The notes under the pieces were generated by a model. It was given only the letters and a program-made list of their open reading frames with translations. It was not told where the DNA came from and ran no database searches. This document shows positions 1-8,190 of a DNA stretch of 64,000 nt, in pieces. Made by a program: the position numbers and the translations under genes. The stretch covers positions 186,001-250,000 of the forward strand of contig CABJAP010000006.1 in NCBI GenBank assembly GCA_902363595.1, in the 5' to 3' direction. The stretch is from Clostridia bacterium. GTDB taxonomy: Bacteria > Bacillota > Clostridia > Peptostreptococcales > Anaerovoracaceae. The stretch's first letter is position 1; each line of letters starts with the position of its first letter.

Positions 1-653
1 CAAAATCCCCTCTTCAAAAGCGCACCAGCCGCGAATTTCATCATCACAGGAGGTCCCACGACTACGGCGGCGGCAGACGCAGCATCCCCAAGCCCCAGCC
101 CGGGAATAAATTCGGTCACCAGCCCCACCTTGCAGTCTTTCGTCTCTTCTCCGCTGTCCACAGTGAGAATCACCTTCATGGATTTCCGCCATCTCTGCAA
201 ATCCTCCTTAAAGAGGATATCCGAAGCTGACTTGAAGCCGGCAATCAGGGTCATGGATTTCACTTCCTGGGGATGACGGGCAAAATAGTCGACAATGCCA
301 CGCACCGGAGAAAGACCGGTTCCCCCGGCAACCACAACCAATTCCTTGCCCTTATAAAGGTCCGCGTCAAAACCGTTGCCGTAAGGCCCCCGCAGGAACA
401 GCCGGTCGCCTTCATAATGTTCAAAGATTTCTTCTGTAACCCTGCCCACCCTGCGGATGGTCAGATCGATGGTCCCGTCCCCAATCCCGCTGACGGAGAT
501 GGGCGCTTCGCCGAACTTGGGAAGTGACACCTCAAAAAACTGCCCCGGCTTAACCTGGCCCTCATAAGCCATGCGAAAGGTGTACTCGATGTCCGTATGG
601 CGGATCACTTCCTTAACCTCTGAGAAAAAAGGAACATATTCATTCTGCATCAT
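1..653 (-). CDS. asrB: Anaerobic sulfite reductase subunit B, 3' end cut by window edge
   Basis: Read from the minus strand, the frame begins MMQNEYVPFFSEVKEVIRHT and continues through a ferredoxin-reductase-like fold: an FAD-domain stretch (VKPGQFFEVSLPKFGEAP), the flavin-binding FLRGPYGNGF, then an NAD-domain start VVVAGGTGLSPVRG. This is the pattern of AsrB, the flavoprotein that passes electrons from NADH to the AsrA iron-sulfur subunit and on to the sirohaem subunit AsrC during sulfite reduction in the cytoplasm. The last residues visible are near VVVGPPVMMKFA, so the C-terminus (with its expected cysteines) lies left of the window, where asrC would also be expected. GGAGG at 667..663 is 9 nt from the ATG at 653; the ATG at 650 is a second in-frame choice. 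The gene overlaps the end of asrA by about 14 nt, which suggests translational coupling. Confidence 0.93.
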   Translation of the reverse strand, partial: MMQNEYVPFFSEVKEVIRHTDIEYTFRMAYEGQVKPGQFFEVSLPKFGEAPISVSGIGDGTIDLTIRRVGRVTEEIFEHYEGDRLFLRGPYGNGFDADLYKGKELVVVAGGTGLSPVRGIVDYFARHPQEVKSMTLIAGFKSASDILFKEDLQRWRKSMKVILTVDSGEETKDCKVGLVTEFIPGLGLGDAASAAAVVVGPPVMMKFAAGALLKRGF

Positions 654-1662
654 TTGCTTCTACCTCCTTCTGCGCTTCCGCCAGTTTTCCGATGCATCCG
701 GAAAAGGATATGTATTCGGGACAGATGCGGTCGCAGCGGCCGCAGCCCACACACATGTGATAGCCAAAGCGCTTCTTATAGTCGTAGATTTTGTGCAGCA
801 CCTTAAACCGCATCCGCTGGCCGTTCTTTTTCCGGTAAGAGCCGCCGCCCGCCACATCAGTAAACCCGTCCACCATGCAGGAGGCCGCCACTCTTCTCCG
901 CTCTCCCGCCTTTCCGTTATCCGAATAAAAGATGTCCTGCATGGTAAAGCAGGTGCAGGTGGGGCAGGCGAAATTGCATCTGCCGCAGCCGACACATCTA
1001 CCGTCGTATTCATCCCACATCCTGGCCTCCGCGATGTCCAGAGTCAAATGATCGGGCACAGCTGCCCTGACCTTTGTTTCCGTCACATGGGACGGGGTCA
1101 CATCCGGCTTGCTCTGGCAAAGCTCCTGCAAGAGATCGTCCCACTCCTCCGTTCGGTTGTCCAGCAGATAGCCGTCTTTGTCAGGCTCCATGCTCAGATC
1201 ATAAAAATCAGCCTCAGCCGTTTTCATATCCACGCAGAAACAATCGTCAAAGCAGTTCTTGCAGCCCATGAGCACAAATTTGACCTTATCCCGAATCCGT
1301 TTGTAATAGTAGTCCTCAAAGCCGTTTTTCAGATAGATTTCATCCAGCCGTTTTACAGCGTGAAGATCGCAGCTGCGCACAAAGATCAACGCGCCCTTCT
1401 TTCTACCGTCAGCCTCCTTGATCTGGTTTTCCGTAAAGAAAAATAAGGTTTCCGATAAGGGAAGCAGCACTTCTTTAAAGGAATAATCCGACTTTTCATC
1501 AAAGACGATCTCAGCTGCCTTGGAAACTTTTCCGTAGCGCACCGTATCCGTATCGGAGAACATGCCGTCATCTTTCATTTTGACAGGAGCATAAAGGTCG
1601 TACTCCGGAGCCAGCTCTTGAAAAAACCGGTCCGCCGCTTTTGCATTCAGATAATATCCCAT
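640..1662 (-). CDS. asrA: Anaerobic sulfite reductase subunit A (4Fe-4S)
   Basis: Iron-sulfur electron-transfer subunit of dissimilatory-type anaerobic sulfite reductase. Two ferredoxin-type motifs are visible near the C-terminus, CVGCGRCNFACPTC and CVGCGRCDRICPEY, each supplying ligands for a [4Fe-4S] cluster; the N-terminal half (GALIFVRSCDLHAVKRLDEI, then MGCKNCFDDCFC) is the usual AsrA/hydrogenase-beta-like region. The length of 340 residues is normal for AsrA. The start is the ATG at 1662, 7 nt after GGAGG; the GTG two codons upstream is too close to the ribosome site. It follows the FNT channel gene directly (that gene's stop at 1667..1665 lies just upstream) and overlaps asrB, so the order in the transcript is channel, asrA, asrB. 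Sulfite is the expected terminal electron acceptor; this function is by family, not tested here. Confidence 0.95.
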   Translation of the reverse strand: MGYYLNAKAADRFFQELAPEYDLYAPVKMKDDGMFSDTDTVRYGKVSKAAEIVFDEKSDYSFKEVLLPLSETLFFFTENQIKEADGRKKGALIFVRSCDLHAVKRLDEIYLKNGFEDYYYKRIRDKVKFVLMGCKNCFDDCFCVDMKTAEADFYDLSMEPDKDGYLLDNRTEEWDDLLQELCQSKPDVTPSHVTETKVRAAVPDHLTLDIAEARMWDEYDGRCVGCGRCNFACPTCTCFTMQDIFYSDNGKAGERRRVAASCMVDGFTDVAGGGSYRKKNGQRMRFKVLHKIYDYKKRFGYHMCVGCGRCDRICPEYISFSGCIGKLAEAQKEVEANDAE

Positions 1663-1664
1663 GA

Positions 1665-2432
1665 TCACGCCTCCTTCTTTCTGCTGATGCGGTAATAAGG
1701 CAGCGCCAGAACCACTGCTCCGGCAATCAGGTTACCCAAAGTGACCGTAAACAGATTGTAGAAATATCCGCCCCAGCTGACCGCCGCGTCCATCGGCGAA
1801 AGCATAGAAATGGTCAAAAGGGTCATGTTTGCGATGCTGTGCTCAAAGCCGGTGGTGATAAAGGCAAAGAGGCACCAGAAAATCATGATCAGTTTTCCGC
1901 TGTCGGACTTGCAGCGGAATCCGCACCATACGGCCAGACAAACCAGCGTATTGCACAAAATCCCCCGCAGCAAAAGCGGCAGAAAATCAATGCTCATCTT
2001 CGTTGCCGCCGAATCGGCGATAAACTGTCCGATTGGACCATCAGCCAAACCAGTTCCATAAAAGATCACCGCTAAAAGAATGGACCCGGCCCAATTGCCA
2101 ATAAAGCAGACCACCCACAGCTTCACCGCCTGCCCCCAGCCGACCGTTTTCTCCAGGGCCCCGGCTGTCATAACAAAGTTATTTCCGGTGAAGAGCTCTG
2201 CGCCGGCGATCACCACCAAGCTGAGCGCAATGCCAAAGGACAGGCCCATAACGATCTTGGCATAGGGCGCGCCCTCCAGCATTCCGCCGATGCTGAAGAT
2301 CAGCAGGATCCCAAATCCGATGTAGGCCCCGGCCAGCATGGACGCCAGAACGTATCCCAGCGGATTACTCTTGAGAAACTGAGCTTTGGCTTTGGCCGTC
2401 TTGGTAACAGCCGCGAATTCCTCCATAAACAT
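1665..2432 (-). CDS. FNT-family anion channel, probable hydrosulfide (HS-) channel
   Basis: A 255-residue membrane protein of the formate/nitrite transporter family with six hydrophobic helices and the FNT hallmarks AELFTGNN (after helix 2) and GFEHSIANM (with the pore histidine). FNT proteins form pentamers that pass small monovalent anions. The gene is the first of the asr operon. In Clostridioides difficile the FNT gene joined to asrABC encodes the characterised hydrosulfide channel (HSC/FNT3), so export of HS- made by sulfite reduction is the most likely job; formate or nitrite remain possible because specificity cannot be read with certainty from the sequence. GGAGGA ends about 7 nt before the ATG at 2432. 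A second in-frame ATG is two codons in. Confidence 0.85.
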   Translation of the reverse strand: MFMEEFAAVTKTAKAKAQFLKSNPLGYVLASMLAGAYIGFGILLIFSIGGMLEGAPYAKIVMGLSFGIALSLVVIAGAELFTGNNFVMTAGALEKTVGWGQAVKLWVVCFIGNWAGSILLAVIFYGTGLADGPIGQFIADSAATKMSIDFLPLLLRGILCNTLVCLAVWCGFRCKSDSGKLIMIFWCLFAFITTGFEHSIANMTLLTISMLSPMDAAVSWGGYFYNLFTVTLGNLIAGAVVLALPYYRISRKKEA

Positions 2433-2457
2433 AAAAAATCTCCTCCTTCGTTCTATT

Positions 2458-2508
2458 TGTGAGAATTATAACGAAGAAGGAGATAAGAAGCCGTGAGATT
2501 CATCACGG
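2458..2508 (-). promoter_or_regulatory. Promoter of FNT-asr operon with class II Crp/Fnr-type operator
   Basis: On the minus strand TATAAT lies at 2470..2465, putting the transcription start near 2458. There is no good -35 hexamer. Instead an 18-bp perfect palindrome, CCGTGA-N6-TCACGG, spans 2508..2491. Its centre (2499.5) is 41.5 bp upstream of the predicted start, the classical class II activator position for CRP/FNR proteins. The half-site GTGA is the one read by CRP-type recognition helices. The palindrome overlaps the stop codon of the adjacent crp-like gene. It could instead act as a weak hairpin after that gene; both roles can coexist. Confidence 0.7.
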
Positions 2509-3189
2509 ACTTTTAAAATAGTCCGATAATTTGTCGCAGTCAGGGATGATAAATCGATTCTTTTCCACCAGGACCAGGCCCTGGTCTGTAAGCATTTTCA
2601 GCTGTCTGGAAGCGGTTTCCCGTTTGGTCCCCAGCATATCCGCCAAATAAGTAATAGTCAGGTCCATTTGAAGCTTGGTCCCCTGGGGACACTCGGCTCC
2701 ATAGTCTGCGGCCAGCTTCCACAGCTTGGCGGCTAACTTTTTATCGCCTCGGATGGAATTGGTCGTGTTCTTCATCTGCCGATACAGCCTGCGGATTTTC
2801 AAGGACATGGAATCCAGTACCGCCCGGTTGAGCCCGCGGTCCTCCTCCATGGCCAGCAGCATCTGCCTGACGGGAAAGGAAAGCACTTGCCCGGTCTTGA
2901 GAATTTCACAGCTCACGGAGGCGGGTAGGCCGTTGAGACTCTCTTCATTGAGCGTCTTTCCTTTTCCCAGGACGAAGATCACTTTCTTTTCTCCCTGGCT
3001 GTTGATTTTATAAAGGGCTGCCATTCCGCTGACCATCATATAAACCAGATCGACGTTCTGCCGATCGTGGAAAAGATGAGCGCCCTTTTCCGCGCTGCGG
3101 AGAACGCCGCAGCCCGCCAGAACCGCAAGAGAAGCGGGGCTGGCATCCTTTAAAAGCTCAGCCGCGCAAAGGGCCTGCTTGATATCCAT
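2503..3189 (-). CDS. Crp/Fnr family transcriptional regulator, probable activator of the asr operon
   Basis: About 228 residues: an N-terminal cyclic-nucleotide-binding (cNMP) beta-barrel domain (roughly residues 20-135) followed by a long dimerisation helix and a C-terminal winged helix-turn-helix (roughly 150-225). The recognition helix reads TKRETASRQLKML; it keeps the Arg-Glu-x-x-x-Arg spacing that in E. coli CRP contacts GTGA half-sites, and a GTGA-N6-TCAC site lies at its own 3' end in front of the FNT-asr operon. No N-terminal Cys cluster of the FNR type is evident; only scattered cysteines (LCAAELL, LAGCGVL, SVSCEIL) are present, so the signal (redox, haem, sulfite-related or other) is unknown. 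The start is the ATG at 3189 behind AGGAAAG; a GTG at 3195 is the alternative. It ends the upstream signalling gene group. Confidence 0.85.
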   Translation of the reverse strand: MDIKQALCAAELLKDASPASLAVLAGCGVLRSAEKGAHLFHDRQNVDLVYMMVSGMAALYKINSQGEKKVIFVLGKGKTLNEESLNGLPASVSCEILKTGQVLSFPVRQMLLAMEEDRGLNRAVLDSMSLKIRRLYRQMKNTTNSIRGDKKLAAKLWKLAADYGAECPQGTKLQMDLTITYLADMLGTKRETASRQLKMLTDQGLVLVEKNRFIIPDCDKLSDYFKSP

Positions 3190-3225
3190 AAACACTTTCC
3201 TTTCTTACCTATCCGGTAAAAGCGT

Positions 3226-6200
3226 CTACAGCTCTTTATATGGCGTAATGTCCCGAAGTTCGATCAGATACGCATCTTGGTTCTCCCAGCGGATCACCGT
3301 CGCTTCAGCAGCAATCCAGGCCTGAAGGTTTTGGCTGTAAAATTCTTTAATCTTACTCTGACTCTTTTCCGCCAGCTTAGCCGGACAATCATCACAGGCA
3401 GTTTCCTTGCCCAAGAAAACCTGATGGCATATGGCTCCTTTCTTTGCTTCGGAAGAAAGTCCCCTGGCTTTTTTGTTAATATAGAGAATTTCATAAGTCT
3501 TAGGATCGATGATGTAGAGCCATGTGTTCCAGCTGTCCATCAGCTGCTGTAATTCACCGGACCGGGCCAGAGCCTGCTGCTGAATCCTTTCTTTCAGAAG
3601 AAATGTGGATAACAGCTCAGCGATAAAGGAGAGAATATCAATCTGATCGCTGGTCCAAAATCGCTGATTGGCGCAATGGGAAAATCCAACCCATCCGCCA
3701 AAGGAACCGTTTACCCGGACCGCACATTGGAGCACAGATTTGATCCCCACATCTTTCATCATTGTCCTTATATTGGGCGGAAACTGTGTTAAATCACTGG
3801 CATACAGCACGCCCCGGTCGTTATAGTGGTCAAAGTAATCGCTGCCCAGCTCCTTAAAAGGACGATTTTGAAGAGTTGATTTCAGCGGAAGGATACCCTC
3901 ATTGCACCATTCAAAGGTATTATGATAGAACTTCCTGTCATCGGACACCTCGAATACACTTACCCGATCCACGTCTAAACGCAGGCCTACCATTTCCAAA
4001 AGCTTTGAAACTGCCGTATCCATATCGCCATTTTCACTGAGAATGTGAAAAGCGGCGGGTACCAGCTCACCTACGGCCGCCTCATCGCTGCCATCAGAAT
4101 CAATATTAGTACCTACAATTTCCGCACGGACTTCAGGCGCACAGAAAGCCATGCCGTCTAAAGACATGTCATAAAAACAAAACTGCTTTTTCCCGGATGC
4201 TTTTGCACGGTACAAAGCAATATCAGCTTTCTGAAACAAGGTCTTATAGTCCATTCCATCATCTGGGGAAACTGCGATCCCTATACTACAGGAGATACGG
4301 CAGTCCTGAGGAAGGTTTTCAAAGGTCTGGTGAAAACGCTTAATAATACGCTCGGCGATGGCCTCGATACGTCTTTTGCTCAGCTCTCCCTGAAGAAGCG
4401 CCATAAATTCGTCGCCGCCAATTCGGGACAGAACATCCTCGCTGCGGAAGATTTTCGTAAGCTGCTCTGCAATTTTTTTCAGCACCGCATCCCCGAACAT
4501 ATGACCGTACCGGTCGTTGACAAGCTTGAAGTTATCCAGGTCAATCACGAAAAGGGCGCAGGCGGTATCTGAATCGACCAGCGTCAATCTCTGCTCGATC
4601 CTTTTACGGGCACAGTCCCGATTATAAAGCTTCGTCAGAATATCCCGTTCCGCTCTGGCCTGCAATTCTTGTGTGGCTTGTTTTTCGGCGTCAATATCCC
4701 CGATCAGCCCGATCACTTTGCAAGGAACCCCTTTGCTGTCAAATTGCGTTGTGGCGCGGATTTTGCTCCAACGATAGCGGCCCTTGGCATCCGAAACACG
4801 GAATTCTATTTCGTTATACCGTTTTCCTGCTTTCATCTCCCGAATATATTCATCAAAAGGCTTCATATCGTCTGGATGAAGATGGGAGACCCGGACGATC
4901 CGTTCCGACGCATGCTCCATGATCGGCTCATAGCCGAATTTTTCTTTCCAATTGGAAGAAAAATCAACATGATCCGAAGCAATGTCCCATTCGAAGATGA
5001 TATCATTGGTCTGCTCCAAAATGATCTTGTACCGTTCCAGACTCATCTGCAGTTGTTCTTCGGTATTTTTGGTTTTGGCAATATCAATCGGTACTCCGAA
5101 CAGAACTTCCCTGCCCTGCCTATCAATCAGCAGACGTCCCTTGCTCAACAGCCAAACGATCTTTCCCTGTGCGTTGATGGCCCGATATTCAACTTCATAT
5201 TCCGAACCTTGGTTTAACTGCAGAGCCAGCTGCCTGATCACATGATTCCGATCTTCGGGATGAATCAAATTAATATACCGATTATCAAACCGTTCTTCAA
5301 TTTCCTGATGGCTGTAGCCGAGAAAAGAATCTTCTATATGTTCAATCGTCAGCCATTTATCGTTGCGCATTTGTCTGATACCATGAAAAATGCTGCGGAA
5401 CACATGGCTATCGATAATCGCATCCTGTTTCTCTAAGGAATCGTCGCCTTCAATTTTTTTCCATATCATCAGACCTTTTTTCTGCTGCGGATGTTCCGTA
5501 TCCAGTCTGACGATGGTCATTTCTATTTTTTCCCATTCACTGCCGGCATTCTCCTTAATTCGATGCATCCAGGTCTGGCGAAATCTTCCTTCCTCAAAAA
5601 ATTCGGCCAGCCCATGTTCCCAGATCCAGCGAACCTGTTCCTGATCCGCAGGGTGGAGGGTTTCTTTCATATAGTCTTGGGCAACGGCGTCAATGTTCTC
5701 ACCTTTTAAAAGAGAGTGGCCGTTGAGCCCATAGGAATAAACTAGCTGCCAACTGCCAGCCGCCAGGTCGATCTCTGCCACCGTCGCATCCACAAACCTC
5801 AGCATTGCCTGATATTTCATTCGTTCCTTCTCAAAAGCACTGATATTTTCCTGGCGGAACACATCCGCCGGCCTGTTCTCCCGGGCCGTCTCCTCTTCCA
5901 ACAGTTTGCCGTCCGCATACCGCTTGACCAGTACGGCCATTTGTTGCTTTACACGTTCAAAACATTTTAGCAGACTCGACGAAAACGCTCCGCACTCACC
6001 GCCAAGAATCATGTCCACTGCCTGTTCATGAGGAATCGCTTTTTTATAAATCCGATCTGAAGTGAGCGCATCATAAGCATCGGCAATTCCTGTCACCTGG
6101 GCGCAAATAGGAATAGCATCACCGGCAAGTCCATCCGGGTAACCGTTTCCGTCCCACCGTTCATGGTGGTGCCGACAGATATTATAAGCATAGCGCAAAT

Positions 6201-6960
6201 ATTCTTTATTATCCATACGCGCCAAGCTCGCCAGTATTTCACAGCCCTTAACAGAGTGTGTCTTCATGATCTCAAATTCTTCAGCAGTCAGCTTTCCGGG
6301 CTTATTGAGAATATTATCCGGTATGGCGATTTTGCCAATATCATGCATAGCGGAAGCGGAGGCAATGGCATTGATCTTATGTTCATTGAGGCCATATTCC
6401 GGGCAAGTTTGCTTCACTTCTTCCAAAAGTACTTTTGTCAGCATACGGATTCGTTTGATATGCTGACCGGATTCCAGACTACGGTATTCGATGACCGATG
6501 AAAGTGCATCGATCAGCACATCGTTGGATTCTCGCAGTTTGACCGCTTGTTCATCTACCAGATTTTCAAGATTATGTCTGTGAAGATACAACTCAATAAT
6601 ATTATCAACTCTGCGCTTAACAACATGGGGCTCAAAAGGCTTGGCGATGATATCGGAAGCCCCCAGGTCAAAAGCCCGCAATTCTCCTTCCAGTGAGTCA
6701 TCCGCCGTAATTACGATTACCGGCACCTCGGAGAGCATACCGTTTCCGTTCATTTCTTCCAGAACCTGATACCCGTTTTTCTCTGGCATGACAACATCGA
6801 GGAGCATAATCGCGATACTGCTGTGATATTGCTCCAGCAGGAATAAAGCCTGCTCGCCGTTTTCCGCTTCCAGCAAGTGGTATTCATCTTTGAACAAGCC
6901 GCATAAAATTGTACGGTTGATTTCCATATCGTCAACAATTAGTATCGTATCCCGATGCAT
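3226..6960 (-). CDS. Response regulator with HD-GYP and GGDEF domains plus PAS and GAF sensors (c-di-GMP turnover)
   Basis: A 1,244-residue cytoplasmic signalling protein. Domains in order: REC receiver (1-125; acid pocket D10/D11, phospho-acceptor D55, T85, K107); HD-GYP phosphodiesterase (about 145-340; H206-D207 in MHDIGK, then HHERWDGNGYPDG at 265-277); three PAS-type sensor regions (about 390-500, 520-635, 645-765); GGDEF cyclase (about 770-930) with intact GGDEF at 848-852 and an inhibitory RxxD site (RSED, 839-842) exactly five residues before it; GAF (about 955-1130); a last PAS-like region (about 1135-1235) with a cysteine pair, TACDDCPAK. Synthesis and breakdown of c-di-GMP are therefore both possible in one chain, gated by phosphorylation and ligands. 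An Hpt protein lies 52 nt upstream, a plausible phosphate donor. No transmembrane segment was seen. Start ATG 6960 follows GGAAGGA. Confidence 0.92.
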   Translation of the reverse strand: MHRDTILIVDDMEINRTILCGLFKDEYHLLEAENGEQALFLLEQYHSSIAIMLLDVVMPEKNGYQVLEEMNGNGMLSEVPVIVITADDSLEGELRAFDLGASDIIAKPFEPHVVKRRVDNIIELYLHRHNLENLVDEQAVKLRESNDVLIDALSSVIEYRSLESGQHIKRIRMLTKVLLEEVKQTCPEYGLNEHKINAIASASAMHDIGKIAIPDNILNKPGKLTAEEFEIMKTHSVKGCEILASLARMDNKEYLRYAYNICRHHHERWDGNGYPDGLAGDAIPICAQVTGIADAYDALTSDRIYKKAIPHEQAVDMILGGECGAFSSSLLKCFERVKQQMAVLVKRYADGKLLEEETARENRPADVFRQENISAFEKERMKYQAMLRFVDATVAEIDLAAGSWQLVYSYGLNGHSLLKGENIDAVAQDYMKETLHPADQEQVRWIWEHGLAEFFEEGRFRQTWMHRIKENAGSEWEKIEMTIVRLDTEHPQQKKGLMIWKKIEGDDSLEKQDAIIDSHVFRSIFHGIRQMRNDKWLTIEHIEDSFLGYSHQEIEERFDNRYINLIHPEDRNHVIRQLALQLNQGSEYEVEYRAINAQGKIVWLLSKGRLLIDRQGREVLFGVPIDIAKTKNTEEQLQMSLERYKIILEQTNDIIFEWDIASDHVDFSSNWKEKFGYEPIMEHASERIVRVSHLHPDDMKPFDEYIREMKAGKRYNEIEFRVSDAKGRYRWSKIRATTQFDSKGVPCKVIGLIGDIDAEKQATQELQARAERDILTKLYNRDCARKRIEQRLTLVDSDTACALFVIDLDNFKLVNDRYGHMFGDAVLKKIAEQLTKIFRSEDVLSRIGGDEFMALLQGELSKRRIEAIAERIIKRFHQTFENLPQDCRISCSIGIAVSPDDGMDYKTLFQKADIALYRAKASGKKQFCFYDMSLDGMAFCAPEVRAEIVGTNIDSDGSDEAAVGELVPAAFHILSENGDMDTAVSKLLEMVGLRLDVDRVSVFEVSDDRKFYHNTFEWCNEGILPLKSTLQNRPFKELGSDYFDHYNDRGVLYASDLTQFPPNIRTMMKDVGIKSVLQCAVRVNGSFGGWVGFSHCANQRFWTSDQIDILSFIAELLSTFLLKERIQQQALARSGELQQLMDSWNTWLYIIDPKTYEILYINKKARGLSSEAKKGAICHQVFLGKETACDDCPAKLAEKSQSKIKEFYSQNLQAWIAAEATVIRWENQDAYLIELRDITPYKEL

Positions 6961-7012
6961 GACTCTGTATTCCTTCCCAATTTATAAAAGCTCTACTGCA
7001 AATCACCGGCCT

Positions 7013-7378
7013 TCATTCATCCGCCTTTTCGTCCGCCAGCACCGCACAGACAGCATTGTAAGCATCCGCAAGCTCCGGATATGCCGTTTTTGCTTCCTCC
7101 GTTTTCTCTGCACGAATTTGACTGACTATTCGGGCGCATGCATCTGCCAGCCGATTCATTCCCAAATTAGCAGAAACGCCCTTTAAGGTATGCGCCGCCT
7201 TTAATGCAGTTTCGAAATCATCTTGCTCGAGCGCCGGGCCGATCTCAGAAAAACTTTGATCATCTAAAAATTTGATCAATACTTTTTCATACAACATCGT
7301 ATTTCCGCCCAGCCGCCTAAGTGCAGCCTCTGTATCCACTCCGGCTTTTCCAAGTGCCAATGCCGTTTTCATTTCCAT
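7013..7378 (-). CDS. Hpt domain phosphotransfer protein
   Basis: A 121-residue, helical, single-domain histidine phosphotransfer protein. The phospho-accepting histidine is in AAHTLKGVSANLG (near residue 63), the canonical Hpt signature HxLKG. Such free Hpt proteins shuttle phosphoryl groups between receiver domains of hybrid kinases and response regulators. The obvious partner is the REC domain of the large HD-GYP/GGDEF protein encoded 52 nt downstream on the same strand. No hybrid kinase is encoded nearby, so the kinase must be elsewhere. The ribosome site is GGAGA, about 9 nt before the ATG at 7378. The gene lies 58 nt after the Fic-like gene, consistent with one transcript. Confidence 0.88.
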   Translation of the reverse strand: MEMKTALALGKAGVDTEAALRRLGGNTMLYEKVLIKFLDDQSFSEIGPALEQDDFETALKAAHTLKGVSANLGMNRLADACARIVSQIRAEKTEEAKTAYPELADAYNAVCAVLADEKADE

Positions 7379-7436
7379 ATGCTTTGTCTCCTTTTCTTCT
7401 TATTCAGCGCCATATAGGCTGCTGTACACAATATTA

Positions 7437-8162
7437 TTACGCATCCTCATCTTCGCCTTCTTCTACAATCTGCCGTATCAATTCCTGTTTATTAAATTCG
7501 GCCCGTTCCAGCCCCCAGAAAAAAATAGTAATATCTTTATCCTTCAGACATTCAGTAACGGTCTTAATATATTCGCGCCGATTGTAGCCCAGCGCCACCG
7601 GATAAAAACCTCTCTCTTCCAGGTAATAGTTCATGGCCATCCGGGCCATGGCTTCACTGTATCGTTCGAAGGGATAAATTTCCATAATGCCGCAGTGGAT
7701 TCGAGCTGCGCTTCTTATTTCATTTGCACCTGTCTTATACGCGGCTTGGAACAGTTTATTAATCCGCTCCTCCACCTCAGAATGATGGGGCGGCACATGT
7801 TTGAAATCCACCACAGTGGGCGTACTCTTCCGGAAACCGGCGCTGCTGCCTGTCAGCGTGCTATGCAGTTTTAAGAGCAGCCGCTTGTCCAGACTGTTTT
7901 TTAATGCCAGTGAATTCCGGATCAACTCCAATACGTTCATGTAATTTTTGATGTATACGCATTCCTTCAGCGAGGCGGTTTTGGGTATTACGCCTTCCAT
8001 CATCCCCTCAGCTTCCTGCCGCGTAAGGTCGGTACCGTCCAGAGCCAGGCCTCCGTATATGTAATCCAGCTCGTTCAGCCGTTTAATCTTTAAATTGGTT
8101 TCGTTTTTAAATGGCCTGCGAAGGCTCAGATCGATCTTTTGTTTCAATAATTGCTGGTACAT
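7437..8162 (-). CDS. Fic-fold protein with degenerate active site
   Basis: 241 residues with the general layout of a Fic protein. Aligning by eye, the Fic core HPFxxGNGRxxR appears as YPFERYSEAMAR: the catalytic His is Tyr, the Gly-Asn-Gly anion hole is lost, and only Pro-Phe and the last Arg remain. The flanking helix pattern (AARIHCGIMEI before, MAMNYYLEERGFYP after) still fits the fold. Near the N-terminus ALDGTDLTRQEAEGM sits where class II Fic proteins carry the inhibitory S-x-x-x-E-G-N helix, also changed. AMP or other nucleotide transfer therefore looks unlikely; a binding or scaffold role in the downstream Hpt/REC signalling genes is an inference. ATG at 8162 is preceded by GGAGG at 5-nt spacing. 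It is the first gene of the minus-strand group running to the Crp-like gene. Confidence 0.75.
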   Translation of the reverse strand: MYQQLLKQKIDLSLRRPFKNETNLKIKRLNELDYIYGGLALDGTDLTRQEAEGMMEGVIPKTASLKECVYIKNYMNVLELIRNSLALKNSLDKRLLLKLHSTLTGSSAGFRKSTPTVVDFKHVPPHHSEVEERINKLFQAAYKTGANEIRSAARIHCGIMEIYPFERYSEAMARMAMNYYLEERGFYPVALGYNRREYIKTVTECLKDKDITIFFWGLERAEFNKQELIRQIVEEGEDEDA

Positions 8163-8190
8163 GCGGTCCTCCTTTATTTCCTACCTAAGT

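Noticed and set aside
571..1446. Plus-strand open frame of 291 codons
   Set aside because: Antisense to asrA with its iron-sulfur motifs; no family resemblance.
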